Below are positions 11,972 through 24,500 of a stretch of DNA of 64,000 nucleotides, in pieces; within the stretch, counting starts at the first letter, position 1; each line of letters starts with the position of its first letter. Location: assembly GCA_964035545.1 (NCBI GenBank), contig OZ037765.1, positions 28,942,004 through 29,006,003 of the forward strand. The letters are read 5' to 3'. The notes beneath the pieces are model-generated. The model had not been told where the DNA came from. It saw only the letters and a list, made by a program, of their open reading frames with translations, and searched no databases. The position numbers and the translations under genes were made by a program. The DNA comes from Bugula neritina. Its lineage: Eukaryota; Bryozoa; Gymnolaemata; Cheilostomatida; Bugulidae.

Positions 11972-12965
11972 CAGGGTAATAGTATATAATAGTTGATAAT
12001 CTAATTATTGATCGTTATTGGGATGTTAATGTTTGGTAATGCCAAGTATCTGAAAAAAATTAATACAGAGTGAGTAAAATACTGATACAAAACAGTAACA
12101 GTGAGTATAAGACCAAGTTCAAGTTGAAATATTGTTATATTAGATACTAGAGGCATTTAGATATGCCTAATGCAACGCAAAGTATGCATACAATTATATT
12201 CTAGATATCTGCGTATATTATGATACAAGTATAATATATATTCTGCGTATGTCTATGTTGGTATTGTACTAACCAGTAATACTATTTATAGAAGCTTCTT
12301 CTCTTTAGTCACACCTGATCAGGACAAATTCCAGTGCACAAGAGAGATTTTATTTCACAGTTACCACATCAGTTTAGAGGGCTCTCTCCTCAGTTACCAA
12401 TCATAGCTAGAGCTCCAATATTTGATATAAAGGTAAGATTAACGAAAGTGTCAAGTATCATATAGCTGAAAAGTAAATGCTCTAACCCTTAGGCTAGAAG
12501 TCCATGTACGGAGGTTCATATGTTAACATATGTGGAAGATGTACTATGCTGCTATTAAATTAAATATATATAATTATATTATCTCCGGCAATTAAGTGAA
12601 TGTCCTGTGTCATGGTAGATAATGTCCATGTGTGTCTATTAGAAGCTGCTGTTATAGTATTATGGAAATAAAAGGTATCAATATGGAAAAAGATAGAATA
12701 CATGTAAGCATTCAATACAAGGACATTATTGAGCCCTAACAAACACTGCAGGAAAGTTGGTGCTGTATGTGTGTGCGTGCGTGTGTGGTGTGTGAGTGTG
12801 ATATATTAAGACTAGGATCTACGAGCATGAGTGCTGACTACCTTATATCAGTATAGGTCAACATATTGTCTTACGAGTTATGACATTGTTTATCACTATA
12901 GATTATAATTATCATCATAATAAAATAATGATCATCAAAATGATTTACCTTTAAGCAATGTCAAG
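11972..12965. other. 5' flank of hydrolase copy 1
   Basis: The first about 160 bases resemble the flank of copy 2 (17417-17640), so the duplicated block includes the hydrolase promoter region. The similarity ends near 12135. The rest is AT-rich with a short TGTG tract near 12770, and I see no gene in it. Confidence 0.5.
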
Positions 12966-13298
12966 TCCAATAAGTCCTAAGTAAAGATAACCTATTCAAA
13001 AAGTTCATTTGACAAAAAAGCCAACAAATTAGAAAAACTGAAAAGAGCTTCAACAAACATTCCTAAGAAAAAGCAAATGTCTAATCAAAATCAACAAACA
13101 CAGACACACCAACTCTCTCAAACAGCGACATCTCAGCCTTCTCAAGTTTCAAATTTTCCCGAATTTAATACTCAAATTACCCAGAATTTGCACCAGTCAT
13201 TAATGTACACCAACATTTTTCAAGAACTGCAGGAGAAACAACACTTGGCTCAATAATGATTGACAGCATTTTAATGAGGTCCATTTGAGAACATATCT
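12966..13298 (+). pseudogene. Fragment of a second copy of the disordered-protein gene
   Basis: This stretch aligns with part of exon 1 of the gene at 5591-8752, roughly 6014-6345, at high identity. It has a deletion of about 14 nt near 13010, a 1-nt deletion near 13190 that shifts frame, and a CGA-to-TGA change near 13287. Similarity then jumps to the sequence after the stop of the parent gene (from about 8950), so the rest of exon 1, the intron and exon 2 are deleted. It has no start and no full reading frame. It is a relic showing that the duplicated block once held both the disordered-protein gene and the hydrolase. Confidence 0.85.
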
Positions 13299-13858
13299 TA
13301 AGTTAAAATAAGCTGAATACATCCTATGACAGAATCTTATGAAAAAATTCTCAGCATATAATAAATCTAGAAAGTAACAATAAAAGTGTAACTTAGTGTA
13401 TTATAAAAGTTTAATAAGCATAAAAGCTTTGCTGTACTTCAAAGACATGTAAAAGACAATTTTAGTTTGTAGATCTAACGTAAAGCTTACAACTAAAAGT
13501 AGTTAAATACATTTTAGTAGCACAAATTTATTAAAATTCTTGAATAAAAAAATTGGTCGTAATATAATGTACTGTACTCAAGAGTTATATCGGATAGGAT
13601 GTAAAAACCTAAGAACAATAAATGTTGAGATGTCTGAAAATAATATTCTCAAATAACATTACTTCTTACACTCGGCTAACAAAAGCTAAAAAAGAATTAT
13701 ATGTCTGACTAAAAACAAAATAAATGCTGAGATTTCTCAAAATAATATTACTAATAAAATTCATTTACTTTTTGTACTCAGCTAATAAAAGTTAATAGCA
13801 AGAGAGTCACATGATGACTACTTGTGAGTCTAGTAGGTCATAGGAGACACTACATACA

Positions 13859-16800
13859 TTATGCACCCTGTGTCAGAGATTCAAGGAGAGATCTATGTTT
13901 CTCTTTGTCTACTTCTAGAATGAGTTCAGCAGGTTTCATGTCTCTGGGATGCTGGCCATCCCTCCATTCAATAACAAGCATTCCTACATAGGAAGGGTAA
14001 ATGTGACCACCCTTCAGAGTGTAATAAATGATAGCAAAAGCACAGGCTAACCAAACTCAAAAAACGCAAACCCAAAGTTTGAACTAATACCCAATAAAGT
14101 TAGAAATGAAAACTAAATTAATACTTTTGCTATTGTATCTCTAGTAGCAAACAGATTAACAACAGTCACCACATGTTGGATAAGTGGCTAAACATCTACA
14201 CTAAACAATGAAGTACTTATTTAAGAGTTGTGTTCTCCAGTAACATACTGAGAGAACATGTCAGAAGAAAAATTTTCTTGCACCATATAATGAGTGAATA
14301 GCTAGAAGTTGATAGCTACTGAGTGATGCAGAGTTTGGTAATAATTACTAATTACACTTATTTACTACATAATGATGGAACATAATATTTTGAAGGAACT
14401 ATGCAGTCAAGCTCAAATAAGCATTTTTGATTAAAACTTAGTATTTGTACTACTACCTACACAGCAGTTATTAAAAGCTGCAGGTTTTAGCTTTCAAATA
14501 GTATATTATGTTAATTAAAATCTTATTTTTTTTTACGAATTAATTCCATAACCCTCACAAACTATTATATAACATACCTCTAGTACTGTGGCCTGCTGTT
14601 TCTACGGTCACTTTTTTGTGGATAGATTTTAAAACAATGTCAGGATGCAACGCCACACTTATTGCAAAGGGGTCACATAGAGAAAAACCGGCGCCATGAA
14701 AATGTTCTCGTCTATATTTAGTAAACGCTTTTAGCATACTCTTCATGAAGTGCCCCCTCACATTCATGGGCTCAGCCAGCCACTTATCAAACCATTCCTA
14801 GAATTAAGTACCATTCTAGTCTATAACGGATTTTGGACTTTCAAATGTCAAAAAATTTACACAAAAAAATATTTTGGCAAAAAGAATTGGCAAGTCCACA
14901 AGTACTCATTTTTATTCCACAAGGTTAGTTATAGACAAGCATTGTATTGGTTTCAGAAGTACCAACACACATGTTGGGAACCAAGTGCCTTGTCAGAAAA
15001 AGAGAAATAATTTAAATAACTTTCAATACATAATTTAAAATGTTACCCAAAATAAACTTTTGATGGGCCGAATATTTATAAAGGGAACTGCCAATTTCGG
15101 AAACACCCAATGTACAGCTCCAGGGTTTCACAAACTGCTTTTTGTTTTGATAAAAAATTAGAAATCACAGATTGTAATTGCAGTCTCAAGCACAGTGCTT
15201 TATAATGAAATGGCTTAAATACTCATCATTGTAAGAGAAATTGCGATACAGCATGAAAATTCAATTCAATATTTGAGATGAAACACAAGGATGTTGATGA
15301 GGAGTTGTTACACATAGCTAGCTGGAAACTAACTGACAACTAACTGGCAACTGATTGGCAACTAACTAGCAACTAGCTGGCAAGTAACTAGTGGCTAACT
15401 AATGATTAATGGCAAAATCTCCAGATTAAAATACAATATTAAAATGAAATTGATTACCCATGAAAACGAATTGTCCAGTCCACACAACTCCCACCCACAA
15501 ATCTGCAACGGGCACACAGTTTCTTCAACAACAATTTTCGCTGATTCTGGATCCACATGGAAATTAAACTCTGCGGCCAATTGTACATTACCCTTGCCTA
15601 CAGTATGTACATTAATATTAGTGTGAGTGTATGTGTGCGTGCGTGTGTGCATGATAGTGTGCCCATGTTCTTGTGTGTTGAATAAGAGAGAAAGACAAAA
15701 TTATATGCAGACATTAGATACTGCTATTAGGTGTCATCGGAGTTAGACGCTAGGCTAAATTTCTCACTTGGACACTTCCCACATGACGATTCCCAGTTAG
15801 ACGCTATTCATCTATTTTGGTACAATACCTGTATTTTATGTGCAATTTATTTGAATATCATTGAAATATATGTATATTTAAATAAATATTTTGGATCAAT
15901 TGTTTGTTATTTAGCACATAAAGGAATTCCTTTGAACTGCATTAACTTATTAACTTTGCATTTTCTATAATTCTAGCTGTCTGAAAAAATATTTCATTAA
16001 TAAGCATTCATTAAAGATAGTGTCTATTATTAATGTATTACTGGTTTTTTTTGGTTCAACACAAATCAATGAAAATTGAAATGTTATGCTAGATAATTTA
16101 TATTAACTATTATTTCATATTTAGCAGTCAATACAACAGTTACATAGGCATATATAGGTATATTACTATATATATAATGTACCAAAATAAAAATAGCGTC
16201 CAACTGGGAAGCATTTAACTGAGAAGCGTCCATCTGGGATGAAACTTGCAACTATACTATTTATAGAGAGATTAACCTTGAGTATTTCCTCCCATAACAA
16301 CCAATTTCTTGAGTTTCAAAGAGAAACTTTCATCTAGCCTGTAGGCTATGGCGAGGTTTGTGAGGGGACCAAGTGCCACCACCGTAATCTCACCTACAGT
16401 GACATGGATTTCAAGTCAAAAATATTTAAACAGAAAATTTAATTTAAAGTAATTGCGATGTGAAAAGTAGAAAGTTTTAGAGTTTTCACCTACTTTCTCC
16501 GTGAATGAATGCATTTTTAAACTTTAGAGTTTAAACTTTAGACTGATAAATAACTGAAGAAATAGCATACGCCCTTACAACACCTTCTCACTCAGCAGTG
16601 TGGAGTGAGGCCACATCCTTCCCAACAAAAACAACAAGGCCAAGAAATGAGCTTACTGAGAGCACACACAACATAGGACAAACTTAAGAAAATATACTAA
16701 ACAGATAGTTATTTTACAGAATCTAAAAAATTATAAGTTCTTTTATGAGAAAAATTATACCAACATATCATTTTTAATGTAAAAATTAATTTAGAAGACA

Positions 16801-17416
16801 GTATTCTACTATAAACTAACACATTGCAGCAATAGATAATCTGTACAAGCTGACCAGGAAAATAATATAATATTGTTCCTTTGCTCACCAGGATGCTCGT
16901 TAACCATTTGAATAAGTTTTGTAACTGCATGGTCAGGTTGAAAGCTGTCGGGACATGGTTCAAAGTTGTGTGCAACACCCCCCAGTCCATCATTCGAATG
17001 TATACTAGCACGAAGTGAGCTTCCCACCGTCAGGGGCTTTGAGCATCCACGATAAACTGGAACCTACATACAGACTCTAGCTAAATATCTCTAAAATTCT
17101 ACAAAACATCAGGTGACCTCCTGTCTCATGCGCATAAAGCATCAAAAATAGTGTAAAGCAGAAAGCTACAATTCAAACTTTAACTTACACTTTGTTGAGA
17201 AACTTTGAGTGTGCGCAACACGTTTTGCACAGCAACATCAACTGGACAGTTACCACCAACACAGGTTATTGCAAGCAGGTCAATTTCTGAACAGATCTCC
17301 TTAGCATGCAACATCATGAGAATGGCCACAGCATCATCTACTCCACAGTCGCAATCAATTATAAACTTCTCCTTCTCGTTTGCAGAGTTATTCGCACTGT
17401 CACTACTGCTAGCCAT
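13859..17416 (-). CDS. Inosine-uridine nucleoside hydrolase, copy 2 (intact motifs)
   Basis: Six exons: 17416-17189, 17063-16889, 16393-16277, 15597-15458, 14797-14578, 14055-13859. They join in frame to give 358 residues, near the usual 310-350. The Ca2+/catalytic motif is complete: D21-C-D23-C-G-V-D27-D28. A Cys replaces the common Pro after the second Asp. The AAEFNFHVDPESA and CDPFAISVALHP segments match the family, although the usual His before the late Asp is Cys here. An ATG 11 codons upstream (17449) is also in frame; I chose MASSS because copy 1 starts there. No signal peptide is seen, so it is probably cytosolic and acts in nucleoside salvage. Intron 3 holds a MITE-like insertion absent from copy 1. 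It is divergent to the ATP9 gene, with 1.1 kb between the starts. Confidence 0.87.
15731..16245. mobile_element. MITE-like element with terminal inverted repeats
   Basis: The element lies in intron 3 of hydrolase copy 2. The inner left arm (about 15788-15822, containing CCCAGTTAGACGCTATT) is the near-exact reverse complement of the right arm (about 16179-16211, containing AATAGCGTCCAACTGGG). The arms continue outward as weaker repeats of the same CAG/GACGCT theme, giving a span of about 515 bp. The interior is AT-rich with no transposase. Copy 1 has only about 60 bases at this point, so the paralogue acts as an approximate empty site. I could not fix the target-site duplication or the superfamily. 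Confidence 0.7.
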
Positions 17417-18533
17417 CTCAATAATGGTATATAACAGCTGATAATCCAATTATTAATCGTTCTGTGGTGTTAATGTTTGGTAATGCTAAGAATCACCATC
17501 TCAATCTGTATAAAATTAATATAGTGTAATTAGAGTCTATCAGTATCAGTAGAGTATAAATAGAATACCGCATACCGATACAAGACGGTAATAGTCACAG
17601 TGAGTACAAGACCAAGTTGAAGTTCAAGTTGAATTATCACTTTAACTATCAGGTTGAATATAATTATATCAATATAAAAACTAATTAATTTTAACTGTAA
17701 CTACTAGCAATGCCAAGCCTAAGGCCATTGGTTAATGGGTGTGTGAAAATAAAATTAAAAGCAAATAAAATTTACCAACAATCTGAACCAACAATGATAA
17801 TCACAATCACAATGTGAATGACAATAACAAAATAAAAATTAATAATTATTCAATGTAAATTAAAATTGATATCAAATTATTAAAAATTCAATAACCTTTA
17901 CCTTAAAAGTCGAGCCTGATGTTCACCAGTTCAGCTCCATGACACTTCACAGCTATAACTTATATTCAAGTAACAAGAATGTTCACTGTGATTATTTATT
18001 ATTATAAATATCAAATATGACCACGCAGTAACTTAACCGCATGAGCAACTTTGACTTCAGGACATTGCATACAATTTACAAAGGGTTAAAGGGTATTTAG
18101 TTATACTTAAAATTAATACATCACGCTGATGGTAGGCGTGGGACTATAATTCCAATAATATCTTTTTCATGTTCTAATTATAACTCAATACCACATTAGA
18201 CAGTACTACTCAAGAGATAAAAGCTTCCTGCAACAATGTCAATGCTGTAGCATCGGTTCTTCAAATAAATATTGACGGTAGTAATGTTCAATCGCTCGAA
18301 CCTAATTTTAATGGTATTATAATTTTGAGTAAAACAGCAACTACAGTTTTTTCTGTCATCAATTGCTAAGCCAAAACACTATGTCTATGATGATGAGATG
18401 AGTAATGATCCATATGACCTGTGCAATCACCTTTGTAGTCGATAAATTGAAGATATTGCGATTATGGCAAAATTTAACTAAATAAATATACTAGACTAAG
18501 TTTTTATATTAGTCTGCTTATCTTGATATTAAT
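17417..18533. other. Intergenic region between divergent hydrolase copy 2 and ATP9
   Basis: The starts of the two genes face away from each other across 1.1 kb, so a shared or abutting promoter region is likely. The first about 220 bases match the flank of hydrolase copy 1. The rest is AT-rich and I recognise no element. Confidence 0.45.
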
Positions 18534-21500
18534 ATGGCTTTCTTCAAAAATAATAAAAATGGTGAAAGGCAAAGCATTTCCTCTCGTCTACAACCTCATA
18601 GCATGCGGTAAGACTACTCGAATACTAATCTAAGTAAATTACATTTACTATTAGCATTAGTATTGCTATTAGTATTAGATTTTTATGATTTAGTTTTACT
18701 CCAAGTAAGGTAATTTCGATAGTCCTAGTTTTGCTCTTGCCTCGTGGCTCGTAGTCTTAAAGTTAAAGTTTAGTTAATATAAAATATAAATAATTATAAT
18801 ATTAATTATTATTGATAATAGTATTTTAATCTATATCACTATTATTTAAATTATTACTATTAGCAACTGACTAACTCAGTATCAATTACTGAGACTGAGA
18901 GTCAGAGTGAGTTTCAATATAATGAAATTAAATATAATAATTAGTATTACTGTTTTAATTATTATTACTATTAGTATTAGTATTACTATGTAATACCAAT
19001 AGTTGATTGAGTTTATCAGACATTCAATCACTGTAATTGAGACATAGTGATGGTAATACTAATACTAATAGTTCCTTAGTACTTGTAATATTGCAAATAC
19101 TTTCACCATCAGTTGTAGAATTTAAACATATCTATACTAAAAGGCTGACTGGTATTACTATTTATACATTATATGTTTTACCAGCCAGCTCCAAATTTCA
19201 CATTATAAACTATGTATTTTATGCAATGTCTAACGTGACACTATATTCTGTTTAGCCTACTAAATCTTATAATATTAATTCATATAGTTCAATAAGCAGT
19301 GCTTGTATAGCTTTTATATGATTTTGTTGTAGGAAAAAGTTTCTCACACCTGCTATGGTTAATCACATTATTTTAGGTGGTGATTTTGAATTTTTTGAGA
19401 CTCGTAATTTATTGCCTTTTTATTGTCTTACTTTATGTGAGATTATATTTGAGAATGTTCTAGCCATTGCATCACTTGGTCCATGCTTGTAATTGTTTGT
19501 TTCAGTTATGGGGCAGACAATCACAGCATTGAAACTGATGATTCTTCCAGTGTAGGTGAAACTATTGACTTAGATCTTGACTCTCAGCTAATCTCAAGAA
19601 AAAAGAAATCTAAATGGGACTCTTTTACTGACTGTATTTGTGTTGATTGGAGGGAAGCTTTATCTAGGTATTATGCTAGAGCTAGACGATTTTAGCTTCT
19701 TTATCAAACAAGCTTTTGCGTTACTTGATAATTTGCTCGCTTAAAAATATTAAAGCTGGCTCTTGGAGAAATGCAAATTTTAAGAAATTGAGAACACAAA
19801 AATAAAGTTTTATTTATTGACATTGGTTATAAAATACAAGTCCTAATAGTTTAAAGCTGCCAAACTTTTATTGCTGCCAGCTTTTACTTGAATAACATAC
19901 ATAGCTTGTAAGAATTGTTTTTTCTAGGATTTTTTTTACAATTTTGACACACAATTTATTATTTCTTTAGAATCCAGTATTTAGCTCAAGGACTATACAT
20001 ATATTTTAAAATATACTTGGTTTCAGTTTTATTCTCAAGATCCCACGTTCACTAAATTAACTACTATTTATAGAGCTTATGAATAACTATGACAATCTTG
20101 CAGTAGCTTTCATTTATTGTCTATTGTTGTCAATTTCTTGCTCAGTGAATTCTGCTCTTTAAAGGTGCTGTGATGGTTTGTGGAGAAAGTGTAGAAAGCA
20201 GGTTGAGTATCACCCCAGAACGATCAATGTAGGCAAACTTCCTGTCTATCACCAGGAGATGCAATCTGCAGTCTATCCTCCTAATGTTATACGCAATCAA
20301 AAGTATAGCATCATTTCTTTTGTGCCAAAGGTAATGTTACATTCAATAGACTACACTCTGCAGTGAAGAATGCAGTTGTAAATGCTTACAGTAATTTATA
20401 TGGCCAGGTAAACTGCTATACTTATACAAGTCATATTTTGCTTTCTTCTTGTAGGTTTTATTTGAGCAATTCAAATATTTCTTAAATCTTTACTTTCTCA
20501 TCATGTCCTGCTCCCAGTTTGTACCTGAAGTAAGAATTGGTCAACTCTATACGTACTGGGCACCTCTGGTAAGATGTATGAATAGGCACATGATACTTTT
20601 ACAGCTTTTATCTTTTGCTGTTTGCAAACAGGGAATTATGATTTGTCTCCCTTTTTTAGTTTAGCCATGCATATTCTGCTCTACCTGGCTCGCACAGTTT
20701 CATCAATTCAATTTTATTGAATTATCATTGACTTGCTAACTGCCATCCATGTAATTCCCAAGTTTTTAAATAATGCTTTAGCAACATGTATGTATTCTAC
20801 TGCTCACATCTCAATTTAAAAATATAACGGGACACTCTGGTTTGAACTTGTTTTGTTGCTATTCTGTCATGCATACCAAAATTGTGTTGAATTAATTTTG
20901 TATTTTGATAAACACGACTTTCAAGATTTGTTTCAACCAATTTCTTATGTGGTGCGTATGTTGTTTTATTATTCCACATCGTAGGGGTTTGTGATAGCCG
21001 TGACGATGTTAAGGGAACTGTTGGATGACATTCGGAGATACCGGCGAGATAAGGAAGTAAACTCCCAATCTTACAAGAAGTTGACATCCCGAGGGGAAAC
21101 CTTTGTTCCAAGTAGTGATATTCACGTGGGAGACATTATCATTGTTGAAAAGGTAGATTCCTTTACATACGTGTTTCATTTACGTTCTTACATGCAGTTG
21201 GCAGCTAAGTTTAGTTTCAACTGTTAATTGTAGCAATTATCACTTCATCATTTAAAAAGTTAGGAAGCTGTTGAAATTATTCTGCATTCATTGAAAGAGT
21301 TTTAACTGAAATTTGAAGCTACTTTTTTATAGCGAGTCTGTATTTCAGTGTATGTTTTAGGAGTTTCTTTTTTGTAGAACCAGCGAGTGCCGGCAGATAT
21401 GGTCTTTCTCCGGACATCTGAGAAATCTGGCTCTTGCTTCATCAGAACAGATCAGTTGGATGGTGAAACTGACTGGAAACTGAAGCTGGCTGTTGCTACC

Positions 21501-24500
21501 ACACAGAGACTACCAGCAGACCTGGTGAACAGTTATACTGTGTTATGTTCACTGTCACCTTGGGGCACCTGCATGTTCACTGTCACCTTGGGGCACCTGC
21601 ATATTCACTGTCACCTTGGGGCACCTGCATATTCACTGTCACCTTGGGGAACCTGCATGTTCACTGTCACCTTGGAGCACCTGCATATTCACTGTCACCT
21701 TGGGGAACCTGCATCTTCACTGTCACCTTTCATCACCTGCATGTCTAATTTTATGAGAATATAATATTTTTATTGTGTTGGCAGGCGTTGTTTGATATAT
21801 CAGCTCAAGTCTATGCGGAGAAGCCCCAGAAAGATATACACAACTTCATTGGCACATTCACAATGGTCAGTTCCATAAGATTGTTAATGAAGCAGTGATT
21901 TTAGATAAAATTGTTTTTATTCATTATCGGCTTTGTTTTAATTATTGTTAAATTAGAAGAAGTTATGCAATCCTTACATCATTGCTGTTGTAATGCTTAT
22001 TATTGGTTTGTATGTAGATGGATGACTCAGAGGAAAGAATGTCTCTCAACCTAGACAACTCAATATGGGCCAACAGCATCATAGCCTCAGGAACTGCCCT
22101 TGGTGTTGTGATATATACGGGTTCTGAGACAAGAAGTGTGATGAACACATCCCAACCTCCAACTAAAGTGTGTCATCATCTTATCATGTTATAATTATTT
22201 GCTACTTCGTTTACACACTTATATATATATATATATATATATCTGTTTTAGCTATAATTTTTTTGAAAAGTTCTGTTTGTGGTGAAAGTTTTAAATTAAT
22301 GCTGGGACTCTGAAATTTTTTTTAGAAAATACTGACAGAAAAACCTGATGTTTTCCTATTGAATGTATATCTAGCTGCCAACTTTATATGTTACATGTTT
22401 ACATTGTTAGTCCGTAATTTTCTAGGCTGGACTAGTTGATTTAGAGATTAACTTTCTGACAAAAATTCTCTTCCTGGGAGTTCTTGCCCTCTCCCTGGTC
22501 ATGATGGCTATAAAGGTAAGAGCTGCCACTACTATCACGCTTGTAAACAATCTCCAGTTTCATTTTAGTGACATCTAATTTTTTTGTATATATTTCATCA
22601 GAACTATAGCAAGTTTTAGTTACTCCAAGTACTAAAAGTTTTCAATAATAAGGAAAGTTATTTTGGTAAATGCTTTGAATGATTTTCTTACATATGTATG
22701 AATTCTGTATTGATGTTAAAAATATTTCATCGTTGGGATTTTTAGTATTTATATATTCTACTGATCTAGCCCGTGTCTCATAGTAGTTTCAATGTTCCTC
22801 TGTTGTGTTGTGATGTCATATCCTGTATTGTTGACAGGGGTTTGGTGGACCCTGGTACAGGTACCTCATGAGGTTTATTCTCATCTTCTCCTACATCATA
22901 CCAATCAGTCTGAGGGTTAACTTAGATATGGGTAAAGCTGCCTATAGTCTCATGATGATGAGTGATAAGGAAATAGAAGGGACGGTTGTACGGAGCACCA
23001 CAATACCAGAAGAACTTGGTGAGTCCTCAGGCTATTTATAATGCAGTCATCTTAGTAATTTAGCTGTTTATTTTTTACGTCCAGTAGTATTTTTGTGATT
23101 AGAGGTTTGCTTAAATCGCAGTAACTTTCAGCAATGTGTTTCAATATGAAGAAGTAATATATCATCCTATATTAGGATTTGAAGGTGAATCTTTGAATAC
23201 TCTGAATTTGTAGGACGAATTGAGTATCTACTTTCTGATAAAACTGGCACACTGACACAAAACGAGATGATATTTAAGAAGTTGCATTTGGGTTCCGTCT
23301 CGTACACTGCAGAAACCATGGACGAGGTGAGAGAAGTACCATTGTTCATCTGGTCAATCTAGATTTCAGAGTATGTAGATCAGTCTTTCTGGAGAGCTGC
23401 ATGCTATTCTATAACTCATCATATGCCTAATTTTAGTAGTGTTGAAAAATGATTCTTTTCCCAAGTAGTGGGGAAATTGTTGATGAATAAAAAGGTCCTT
23501 GTTCATTGGGAGTTATTCCTTCTAATACTGCTTAATACTAGTCTTGTATTTAAATTTTTATTTACTAAATATTTATTTACTTTGAAAAATTGTAGTATTT
23601 GTAGTGTGTTTAAATTTACAATACTATGAGTTATGTAATTGTTTGAAAGAATTAGAGGCCCAGCTGAAAATATATTCTAAATGGAATATATAGACTATTG
23701 TTCAGTAAGCACTGGATAGTTGAACTGAGCTCTTGTACACTGCATTTATGGCATGTTAGTATTTTAGGAGTAATCTGTTCAATGGACACAGTATTTTATT
23801 CAATTCTTTCAACACAAATTACTTGTAAGTTTAAAACCAAAGGGTAGAAGATTTAAAATATAATTTCAGGTAGTTGCTCACCTGCGAACACCGTATTTGA
23901 GCGACTCTATACCACAACAGATGTCACACCAGAGAATAAGAAAGACTGCTGTCACTAAGGTACACGAGGCTGTCAAAGCTATTGCTCTATGTCACAATGT
24001 CACTCCGGTGTTTGAAGTGGAAGGAGATTTCGACACCATGACGTACCAGGCATCAAGTCCAGACGAGGTACCAGAGTGTGCATTACGCAATGTTTTTAAA
24101 GAATAGATTACTTATTTGAGTGATACGCTAACCAATATGGAAATTGCTTGGTAACACAGTTACCTGGCAACATGTAACATAAAGATTGCTGGTGAGTTGA
24201 CTGTGGCTTGTGCAAAAATTCTGGTGACCAAGGATTGTTCAGATAATATGAGTTAAGTTATAAGTTTCCCTTGCTGTATATTATGTGAGGTTTTGTCTTG
24301 TTGAACTTTTTTCTTCAACAGTCTGTTTTGATACGTAAACTATTAGTTACAATGAGGAAATCACTTGGAGTGTGGTGTGAGTATATGTGGTTGTTGCAGG
24401 TAGCTCTTGTCAAGTGGACAGAGAGTGTTGGACTAACTCTCATTCACAGAGATCTGAGTAGCATGACACTCCGGACACCTGTGACAGGTGCCACTGTCAA

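Noticed and set aside
14750-15010. 86-codon plus-strand frame over hydrolase copy 2
   Set aside because: Antisense to exon 5 and intron 4 of the hydrolase, with no features of its own.
15731-15970. 79-codon open frame in hydrolase copy 2 intron 3
   Set aside because: It lies inside the MITE-like element, is AT-rich and shows no transposase features.
21387-21764. 125-codon frame as one ATP9 exon
   Set aside because: The ATP9 match ends at the GTGAAC donor (21524) and resumes at 21785 in phase. The remainder is minisatellite.
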